Below are positions 58,923-64,000 of a DNA stretch of 64,000 nucleotides, piece after piece (position 1 is the stretch's first letter; each line of letters opens with the position of its first letter). Origin of the DNA: Streptomyces sp. NBC_00353 (GTDB lineage Bacteria > Actinomycetota > Actinomycetes > Streptomycetales > Streptomycetaceae); assembly GCF_036108815.1 (NCBI RefSeq), contig NZ_CP107985.1, positions 5,084,001-5,148,000 of the forward strand, given 5' to 3'. The notes under the pieces are model-generated. The model saw only the letters and a list, made by a program, of their open reading frames with translations, was not told the DNA's origin and made no database searches. The translations under genes and the position numbers were made by a program.

Positions 58923-59126
58923 TCACATGCCGCTTCGGTCGGTGGAGAGCCAGGTTGGATGCGCCGTCCTCAGTGCGTCACGGGCGACAGCGCTGGGGGC
59001 GAATATATCTACGCCTCCTGGATAGGGACTGTAGAGCCAGCCAACATCACTCGGGATCAGCGTGACCTCGACGTCGAGATCGTCGGCGACCAACCGCTCG
59101 GCGTCTTCCGAACTGGGGCTGGTCAT
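58923..59126 (-). CDS. Small hypothetical protein
   Basis: The 67-residue protein (start ATG 59126, MTSPSSEDAERLVADDLDVE) is acidic, with a beta/alpha pattern: VTLIPSDVGWLYSPYPGGVD and IFAPSAVARDALRTAHPTWL. I know no family. A GTG start at 59192 would give 89 residues. It diverges from the 53-residue membrane protein at 59187, between the two tRNA-Ser remnants. Confidence 0.45.
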   Translation of the reverse strand: MTSPSSEDAERLVADDLDVEVTLIPSDVGWLYSPYPGGVDIFAPSAVARDALRTAHPTWLSTDRSGM

Positions 59127-59186
59127 CCACGCGACCGCCACCAGGGGTAGCCTTCCCGTCCGTTCGAAGGTCCCTGGAGGCTCCCT

Positions 59187-59348
59187 GTGCACACCACCGC
59201 TTTCCTGCTGCGGAGCGCGCTGGGCCTTGGTGGTGGCCTGGTGGGCATCTGGGAGCTGACCCGCCAGGCTTCAGGACCGGGCTGGAGGAAGCTGCGCGTC
59301 TTCTTCGCGGTGGCGGCTTTGATGTTCGCCGGGCTGCTCGCCGTCTAG
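59187..59348 (+). CDS. Small membrane protein
   Basis: This 53-residue gene starts at GTG 59187 with GGAGG 7 bp upstream. It encodes two hydrophobic helices (AFLLRSALGLGGGLVGIWEL and LRVFFAVAALMFAGLLAV) joined by a short basic turn (SGPGWRKL). The size, strong ribosome site and clean hairpin topology support it as a real gene. Its function is unknown; toxin-like small membrane proteins look similar, but there is no direct evidence. Confidence 0.55.
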   Translation: MHTTAFLLRSALGLGGGLVGIWELTRQASGPGWRKLRVFFAVAALMFAGLLAV

Positions 59349-59435
59349 CGATGGCCAGTCGACGTGCCCATCCCGTGCCCGTTCGGTCGGAAGACAGCGG
59401 GAAACCGCGGTCGCCGGCGGACAACGCTCACGAGA

Positions 59436-59472
59436 ACGGCCCCTGACCGACTTACCTGGTCAGGGGCCGTTC
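59436..59472 (-). terminator. Hairpin beside the second tRNA-Ser remnant
   Basis: ACGGCCCCTGACC and GGTCAGGGGCCGT form a perfect stem, nearly identical to the one at 55489. Confidence 0.75.
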
Positions 59473-59477
59473 ACCTG

Positions 59478-59537
59478 CGGTGGGTGTGGGATTTGAACCC
59501 ACGGTGACATCGCTGCCACGACGGTTTTCAAAACCGT
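59478..59537 (-). pseudogene. tRNA-Ser(TGA), 3' half remnant 2
   Basis: On the minus strand it has anticodon arm ACGGT-TTTGAAA-ACCGT (TGA), the serine variable arm, T-arm GTGGG-TTCAAAT-CCCAC and acceptor strand ACCCACC with G. The expected GGTGGGT 5' strand and an intact D-arm are missing; only a degenerate GGTGGAC lies upstream. It pairs with 55531-55590 as an att duplication. Confidence 0.75.
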
Positions 59538-59570
59538 TGGCAGCTCGCTCCCGGTCCACCAACCGGGCCC

Positions 59571-60020
59571 CTATGGCCTGTTGGGCATGTCTGCTTCTGG
59601 AGCGTCGACAGAGAACTCACCGTCTGGGCAGTCGGTGCGTTGGAGTTGACCTCGTGAAGCGGCACGCGCAGTTCGGGGGAGCTGCACCTCTGCCCATTGC
59701 CCGTCAAGGAGCATCCACAGGCCGAAGAGCACATCGTTCTCGTTGTGGAGCAGGAGCTGCACGCCGTGAGGACACTTCCACGGAGCCGCTCGGAGTCGCC
59801 GTCGCAGCGTCTCTGTGTCCAGGTGGTTGAAGGTCCCGGCAACAGCGTGGCACTCGGCACCGACGTGTCCACCCCAGTGTCCGCTGGGATGGTCTGCGCT
59901 CACGCGCTTGAGGTCGCCACCGCCGACGCCTTGCTCCTGAAGGTCCAGCCCGACGAGGTACTCCATCGCGTCGTCTTCCAGACCGCTGAAGAGTAGGAGG
60001 ACGTCAGTGAAGTCGCTCAT
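59571..60020 (-). CDS. Hypothetical protein
   Basis: The 149-residue cytoplasmic protein starts at ATG 60020 (MSDFTDVLLLFSGLEDDAME). Its sequence is coding-like, with GGHVGAECHAVAGTFNHLDT, RAAPWKCPHGVQLLLHNEND and VLFGLWMLLDG. The C-terminal end becomes Arg/Ala/Pro-rich next to the tRNA-Ser remnant and may be extended by insertion. I recognise no family; similar small proteins of Streptomyces accessory regions are uncharacterised. Confidence 0.6.
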   Translation of the reverse strand: MSDFTDVLLLFSGLEDDAMEYLVGLDLQEQGVGGGDLKRVSADHPSGHWGGHVGAECHAVAGTFNHLDTETLRRRLRAAPWKCPHGVQLLLHNENDVLFGLWMLLDGQWAEVQLPRTARAASRGQLQRTDCPDGEFSVDAPEADMPNRP

Positions 60021-60113
60021 GATCGGTGCCTTCCATGCGTGGAGCGAGGGAAGGTTACTCCCACGCTTGTGTCCCTGCCTGGCTGGGCCGTCCCTGGGCC
60101 TTCCGAGGAAGAG

Positions 60114-60250
60114 CCCCGTGCCACAACCGCGCCAGATCAGGCTGGGGACTCACGGGGAACTGCGGCTGCTGGCAGAGGCCGGAGACAGCAGACGCCGAAG
60201 TCGGTATCCCGCAGGTCAGACCCCAACTCGCCCCACCTCGCTCCTGAAGC
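60114..60250 (+). repeat. Direct repeat of about 135 bp, right copy
   Basis: This is the partner of 53217-53352. It begins GTGCCACAACCGCGCC and ends in the diverged core CTCCTGAAGCGG without the tRNA T-arm. The copies would be the opposite ends of a 7-kb tRNA-Arg element. Confidence 0.7.
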
Positions 60251-60255
60251 GGTGA

Positions 60256-60412
60256 TTACTCGCCCACCCGCCGTACGCCAGCGCAGGCCACCAGTGCGCC
60301 GCCGTCCGCGGTGAGGAAGAGCATGAGACCCATGTCCGGACGACGCACAGCCCCCTGCACAATCGTCCGTTTTCTGCGGTCTAGGAACTGCACGCTCCGG
60401 GCGACATCGCTC
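60256..60412 (-). pseudogene. C-terminal fragment of an unidentified gene
   Basis: The minus-strand frame ending in TAA at 60256 reads SVQFLDRRKRTIVQGAVRRP, then DMGLMLFLTADGGALVACAG, then VRRVGE, which is coding-like. It has no start of its own and runs up to the stop of the protease gene. It is probably the tail of a gene cut by integration at the adjacent core. Confidence 0.4.
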
Positions 60413-61283
60413 AACAATCTCGCGAGCAGTGCTCAGACTGCGCGTAGAGGCGTCGGGCAAACGAGCCCAGGGCTGTTCCATAACTGAAGGTCTCGTCGCC
60501 ACTGATGTTCACCGCGACGACACTGCCGGCCCCGCCCGCGCCGAGGTCGACGATGTAGGGGCCCCCGCTCGACCCGACGCCCATGACGCAGGGGATCCGC
60601 AGCAGGGCACTACCGTGGTATTCGCGCGAATTGCCGCCTTCACAGTGCAAGAGCCGGTTCGTGTACGGGTAGCCGAAGAAGTGGGTACGAGTACCCACTT
60701 CAGCCGTGAACGAGATCCGCTGGACGCCGGTCACCTCGGAAATACTCCGTCCGTCGTCGCCGGGGTTCATCTCCAGCACGGCGACGTCCAGGCCCTCGTC
60801 CTGCCACTCCTCGGCCATCCGCACCCGGCGCACAGTGAAGCCGCCGTAGGGGCTCTTGCCGTCGTGGTAGCCGGGCACGAAGTAGAGCTGCTGGTCCCAC
60901 GTCGCCGACCGGGAGGGCTCTCCGGCATCCGACGTTCTGACACAGTGCGCGGCGGTTATCACCGTGTTCGTGCCGACCGCAGTCGCCGTACAGGCACCCA
61001 AGCCGCCCCCTGCGCCCCGGGCGTACAGGCGACCGACAGTACGGGCGATGACACCGCCCTCCGTCCATTCGGGCTGCACGGGGTCGCCAATGGCGTCCCC
61101 GTGGGCCACATTCGCGATGCCCGTGTCGGTCCAGTACGCCTCCACCCGAGTGCGATCCCGCTTCGTGACCGCTGCGTCATGAACAACAATTTCCGGCCCG
61201 GCCCCCCTGTGACCGTAGCCGACCATTACCAACGTGATCAGCACGGCCGCGACCGCACTAGCCCACGCGCGTCTCTTCCCCAT
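60411..61283 (-). CDS. Secreted trypsin-like serine protease
   Basis: The 290-residue exported protease has a signal region (MGKRRAWASAVAAVLITLVM) and the chymotrypsin-fold triad: TAAHC (His113), LDVAVLEM (Asp166) and GVGSSGGP (Ser239). Cysteines at CTATAV and AAHC, and later LLHC and PCVMG, could form two disulfides. It resembles the glutamyl-endopeptidase/V8 group in its motif spacing. ATG 61283 gives the simplest signal peptide; ATG 61304 adds seven residues. It should degrade extracellular protein; no inhibitor gene is adjacent. Confidence 0.85.
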   Translation of the reverse strand: MGKRRAWASAVAAVLITLVMVGYGHRGAGPEIVVHDAAVTKRDRTRVEAYWTDTGIANVAHGDAIGDPVQPEWTEGGVIARTVGRLYARGAGGGLGACTATAVGTNTVITAAHCVRTSDAGEPSRSATWDQQLYFVPGYHDGKSPYGGFTVRRVRMAEEWQDEGLDVAVLEMNPGDDGRSISEVTGVQRISFTAEVGTRTHFFGYPYTNRLLHCEGGNSREYHGSALLRIPCVMGVGSSGGPYIVDLGAGGAGSVVAVNISGDETFSYGTALGSFARRLYAQSEHCSRDC

Positions 61284-61410
61284 ACCGCTGCCCAGCAGGT
61301 TCATCGGTCTGTCCGCACCAGCCACAACAACCCCACAGGCCAAGCCCCTGATCCCCGCGACCTGGCGGCTGACGGATCTTGCACCACCAGCACGTCCCCA
61401 AGCAAGGAAT

Positions 61411-61604
61411 TCACAGGCTCACCCACCGTCGCCCCACCACAAGAAGATAGGGGCCGCTGCTCTCCGCAGCGTCCACGACGGTATCCACGATCTCGCCGAT
61501 GGCAGCCTGAGACACGTCCCTTGGGCTGTCCACGACGACCGGCTCCGAGGCGGCGATCACTTCGTCCGTAGCCGGGTCCGTGAGCGTTACGGCGACCACG
61601 CTCG
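61411..61604 (-). pseudogene. Coding-like C-terminal fragment
   Basis: About 60 residues read VVAVTLTDPATDEVIAASEP, VVVDSPRDVSQAAIGEIVDT and VVDAAESSGPYLLVVGRRWV on the minus strand, a convincing alpha/beta protein end. At 61604 the sequence switches to the 3' end of an FDYVDV-type secreted protein on the other strand, so the 5' part has been replaced. The family is unknown to me. Confidence 0.4.
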
Positions 61605-61658
61605 GGTGACTACGTCGACGTGCAGTAACTCGACGCCCATCAAGTCGACGTGCAATAT
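61605..61658 (+). pseudogene. 3' end of a secreted-protein paralogue with 15-bp repeats
   Basis: GGTGACTACGTCGACGTGCA followed by GTAA encodes GDYVDVQ-stop, the ending shared by the secreted proteins at 56006 and 61907. The stop is followed by two further 15-bp units (61629-61643 and 61644-61658) like the tandem units after the intact gene at 62732-62776. Only the last seven codons remain. Confidence 0.55.
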
Positions 61659-61688
61659 TCCGTAACCCGTAATCTGTAATTCCAGATT

Positions 61689-61723
61689 CGTTACCCATAG
61701 TCGGTTAATGGCTATGGGTAACG
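61689..61723. terminator. Perfect inverted repeat
   Basis: CGTTACCCATAG and its exact complement flank an 11-nt loop. It follows the secreted-protein 3' remnant and lies upstream of the paralogue, so it may be the terminator of the lost gene. Confidence 0.5.
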
Positions 61724-61906
61724 GACTCCGAAATAACCCGCATAAACGCGTACTCGAAAAAACTTCACGGAATCGCACAACCATTCACTGGTGCCCCACG
61801 TCTGATCAGTGGAGTCAGCAGACTCCAGAGACTGACTGGATCGGGCGCCGCGGAAACATGCGACAAAGCTGTCCCGTGCGCCCCTTTTTCAGACGTGGGG
61901 AAACAC

Positions 61907-62746
61907 ATGCGCATTCGTGCCTCTGTCGCCGCCGTGACAGGCGCCCTGGCCCTCTCCGCCCTCGCCGTCCCGGCGGCGCAGGCGGATGACAGCAACACCG
62001 TCTCCTCGTTCACGCAGAGCGTCGAGACCGACGCGGCGATCAACCCGGCCGACGACGTCAGCGGAGACACCACGATCTCGAACGTGGTCGTAAACGGCGG
62101 CAAGGCCGTCGTCATGGGTGCGACCACGAAGAAGACCTTCACGGTCAGCTTCACCGCCACGGACGACTCGGGCATCGAGTGGGCGACCGCGGTGCTGTGG
62201 CACGGTTCGACCTTCGACAACCTCGACGGCGGCGTGGTGCCCAACGAGGACGAGGCCGTCTGCACCAAGGTCAACGACACGACCTCCACCTGCAAGCACA
62301 CCTTCACTGTCGACGCCAACTACGACCTGCTGAACAAGCTGGCCGGCGGCTGGAAGGTCTGGGCGATCGCTCAGGGCACGGACGCTGACTACGTCCAGAA
62401 GGACAACGCCAAGGGTTTCAGCCTGCAGCGCATGTCGAAGCTGACGGTCAACGCGTCCCCGGAGCCGGTGGTGAAGGGCAAGACCATCACGGTCACCGGC
62501 GCGCTGACCCGTGCCGACTGGGAGTCGAACAAGTACGTGGGTCTCAGCGGCCAGTCGGTGGTGCTGCAGTTCCGCAAGGCGGGCACCACCAACTACACCA
62601 ACGTCAAGGGCATCAAGTCGACCACGGGCGGCGCGCTGAAGACCACGGTCACGGCGTCCACCGACGGCTATTACCGCTTCACCTACGCGGGTATCGCGTC
62701 CACCGCGACAGTCAGCGCCGCGGGTGATTACGTCGACGTGAAGTAA
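61907..62746 (+). CDS. Secreted hypothetical protein with C-terminal Ig-like domain, paralogue 2
   Basis: The 279-residue exported protein starts at ATG 61907 (MRIRASVAAVTGALALSALA) preceded by GGGGAA, as in its paralogue at 56944. The mature protein has an N-terminal domain with NTVSSFTQSVETDAAINPAD and a cysteine pair (AVCTKVNDTTSTCKH). The shared C-terminal domain follows (RMSKLTVNASPEPVVKGKTI, TVTGALTRADWESNKYVGL, VVLQFRKAGTTNYTNVKG, ending GDYVDVK). Its role is unknown. The stop lies in the first of three tandem 15-bp units. Confidence 0.8.
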   Translation: MRIRASVAAVTGALALSALAVPAAQADDSNTVSSFTQSVETDAAINPADDVSGDTTISNVVVNGGKAVVMGATTKKTFTVSFTATDDSGIEWATAVLWHGSTFDNLDGGVVPNEDEAVCTKVNDTTSTCKHTFTVDANYDLLNKLAGGWKVWAIAQGTDADYVQKDNAKGFSLQRMSKLTVNASPEPVVKGKTITVTGALTRADWESNKYVGLSGQSVVLQFRKAGTTNYTNVKGIKSTTGGALKTTVTASTDGYYRFTYAGIASTATVSAAGDYVDVK

Positions 62747-62776
62747 GTCGGCGTGAAGTAAGCCGACGTGAAGTAA
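62732..62776 (+). repeat. Three tandem 15-bp units at a gene's 3' end
   Basis: GTCGACGTGAAGTAA, GTCGGCGTGAAGTAA and GCCGACGTGAAGTAA are consecutive. The first contains the stop codon of the secreted-protein gene; each unit would re-create VDVK or VGVK or ADVK and a stop. Confidence 0.8.
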
Positions 62777-62782
62777 CCCATA

Positions 62783-62800
62783 GCCCCGTAGACGCGGGGC
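62783..62800 (+). terminator. Small hairpin after paralogue 2
   Basis: GCCCCG-TAGACG-CGGGGC lies 37 bp after the stop. Confidence 0.5.
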
Positions 62801-62809
62801 CCGTAACGG

Positions 62810-63033
62810 ATTAACGGATTCCGCGGGAAAGCGGCGGTCCCCCCACCTCCACACGAGCTCCAGGGTGGCCGCCGCCACCACGGCGATACCCACCGCGACC
62901 CACGGCATCGTCACCCCGACCAGCTTCAGCGCGAAGAAATCCTGAAGCCAGGGCACGGCGAGCACCAGCAGGAAGGCCACGCCCATCGCGGCGACGAGGC
63001 AAATTCGCCACCAGGCGTACGGCCGGGCGATGA
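62810..63033 (-). pseudogene. Cation-transporting P-type ATPase, C-terminal remnant
   Basis: One minus-strand frame reads ARPYAWWRICLVAAMGVAFL, then LVLAVPWLQDFFALKLVGVT, then MPWVAVGIAVVAAATLELVW and RWGDRRFPA. This is the last two membrane helices and cytoplasmic tail typical of Streptomyces cation-transporting P-type ATPases. The catalytic part and the original stop are missing. Confidence 0.65.
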
Positions 63034-63531
63034 TCACGCGCACTGCGCGTCCGGTAGGGCGCGGGCGCCAGAGGCGCCTTCCTTCTCTCAGGAAAACGCG
63101 CACCGCTTCGCACCACCTCCGCACCATCTGCGGCGGAAAATCACGGTCAACAGCGGTCAACGCCACCGTGGCGCGAAGCGATCACTGGACGGTATCCGTG
63201 CAGGCCGGCGCGCCCACAGCGGGACGTCTTCTCAGGATTCCCGAGCTCAGAGCGAGAGCCGAGCGAGACCGTGCCTGCCCGAACATCATCGCCAATCCCT
63301 TCCGCGCTGGAGCAACTGGGTTCCCCGGCCGATCCCCTCAGATTCGCCTGCCACTGGCCCTGGACCGACGTGATCACCAGCGCGGTCCAGCGGCTCGGCG
63401 CTCTCCCGGACCCAGGCTGACCAGCAGGCGACCGTCCCGCCAAACCTGATCGACCCGCCGGCGCCGTGGAACCCGGCGCCCACCCGGCGCGGCAGACCGG
63501 CCACCGGCGAACCCGCGATCGGCCTGAGGCC
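63034..63531. other. Intergenic DNA without a supported gene
   Basis: Only Arg/Pro-rich shadow frames are present. I see no tRNA, repeat or promoter that can be supported. Confidence 0.35.
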
Positions 63532-64000
63532 TCAGCCTGCGAAGCAGCCAAAGTCTTCGTTGTCACGGCTCTCGTAGTCCTTCAGCGACTCACCCTTGCC
63601 ACTACTGAAGACCACTTGTCCGACCGCGAGCTGGTCCGGCCGGAAGGTAAGGAAGCCAGAGACCAGCTCGTCCGAGGTCATGTTCGTCCGCAAGGCGTAC
63701 GTAGTTCCTGAGCCGAGCTCAGTAGTCAAGGGGAGCCGGGTCGTGAAACCCGTCGGCGCTTCGCCGAGGGAGATACGGTGCAGGACGTGGCCTTCGTCGG
63801 CTTCGATGTGCCACAGCAGCTCACCCGGGTCATCCGCGGTGCCGCTACGCGCCCACTTGTAGAGACCGACCTCCGCGATCCCGTCGTGCTCAGCACCCGG
63901 GCATTCGCGCCAGCCGATCACCGGTTTGGATACCGCGCCCCCGATGAAGAGGGGGTCGTACTCCGCCCCGCACGCGCTCAGCAGCGAGACAAGCCCCAGC
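63532..64000 (-). CDS. Putative lipoprotein (partial at window edge)
   Basis: The reading frame enters from the right edge with GLVSLLSACGAEYDPLFIGG, which contains a lipobox (LSAC), so only a few residues of the signal peptide are missing. The mature domain (about 145 residues) contains ECPGAEHDGIAEVGLYKWAR, ELLWHIEADEGHVLHRISLG, FTTRLPLTTELGSGTTYALR and LVSGFLTFRPDQLAVGQVVF. It has two cysteines besides the lipid-bearing one (WRECPG, DFGCFAG). I recognise no family. It would be anchored on the outer face of the membrane. Confidence 0.7.
   Translation of the reverse strand, partial: LGLVSLLSACGAEYDPLFIGGAVSKPVIGWRECPGAEHDGIAEVGLYKWARSGTADDPGELLWHIEADEGHVLHRISLGEAPTGFTTRLPLTTELGSGTTYALRTNMTSDELVSGFLTFRPDQLAVGQVVFSSGKGESLKDYESRDNEDFGCFAG

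Noticed and set aside
59478..59600. Complete tRNA-Ser gene
   Set aside because: The D-arm is deleted and the 5' acceptor strand (GGTGGAC instead of GGTGGGT) does not match, so only a 3' half is supported.
61889..63166. 425-codon minus-strand frame as one intact P-type ATPase-like gene
   Set aside because: Only the first about 80 codons are ATPase-like; the rest is antisense to the secreted-protein gene. I therefore call a C-terminal remnant at 62810-63033.

Overview
The window is a piece of a high-GC actinobacterial chromosome, almost certainly Streptomyces. The evidence is the dnaK-grpE-dnaJ-hspR operon and clpB under HAIR-type operators, the gene set kynurenine pathway / fba / pyrE / clpB / dnaK, a perfect GTTTCACGTGAAAC ParB site of the Streptomyces type, many GTG starts, and repeated integrations at tRNA genes.

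Layout. 1-14.9 kb is core: a sensor kinase cut by the left edge, a tryptophan-to-anthranilate operon (tryptophan 2,3-dioxygenase, kynureninase, likely formamidase), a DUF3151 protein, an MFS exporter, a MalY-type C-S lyase, fba, pyrE, an aldose epimerase, a CoxG-like protein, a membrane spermidine-synthase-like protein, a DUF2617 protein and a small Cys/Gly/Ser-rich membrane protein. 15.0-24.2 kb is an island of broken mobile DNA (integrase pieces, a Tn3 transposase tail, tRNA-Thr and tRNA-Arg fragments, a 159-bp direct repeat) carrying small membrane proteins, an ECF sigma / CU044_5270 pair and a NUDIX hydrolase. 24.2-29.6 kb returns to core (aminotransferase, YbjN protein, clpB, PPOX-fold oxidoreductase).

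29.6-32.5 kb holds an unfamiliar module: a small exported peptide translationally coupled to a Rieske-like protein without visible cluster ligands, divergent from two paralogous TrmB/LuxR-type regulators, with a perfect 9-bp inverted repeat in front of the first regulator. 32.5-40.1 kb is the HspR-controlled chaperone operon, a sugar transferase and a large membrane (Fe-S) oxidoreductase. 40.3-44.9 kb is a tandem family of secreted FG-GAP propeller proteins, two intact and two decayed. 45-47.6 kb is core again (Yip1 protein, phosphoribosyltransferase, dcd, zinc ribbon, tRNA-Gly).

47.6-64 kb, downstream of tRNA-Gly(CCC), is accessory DNA in which successive elements appear to have entered tRNA targets and decayed. 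It holds four integrase fragments, tRNA-Arg(CCT) and tRNA-Ser(TGA) 3' ends, nested direct repeats, two copies of a palindromic element of about 150 bp, and mostly exported cargo: a beta-helix protein, a phosphodiester glycosidase, a YVTN propeller with a His/Lys-rich tail, a lipoprotein, a trypsin-like protease, and a family of secreted proteins with two intact members and one 3' remnant.

All calls are by eye; database searches and structure prediction were not available.
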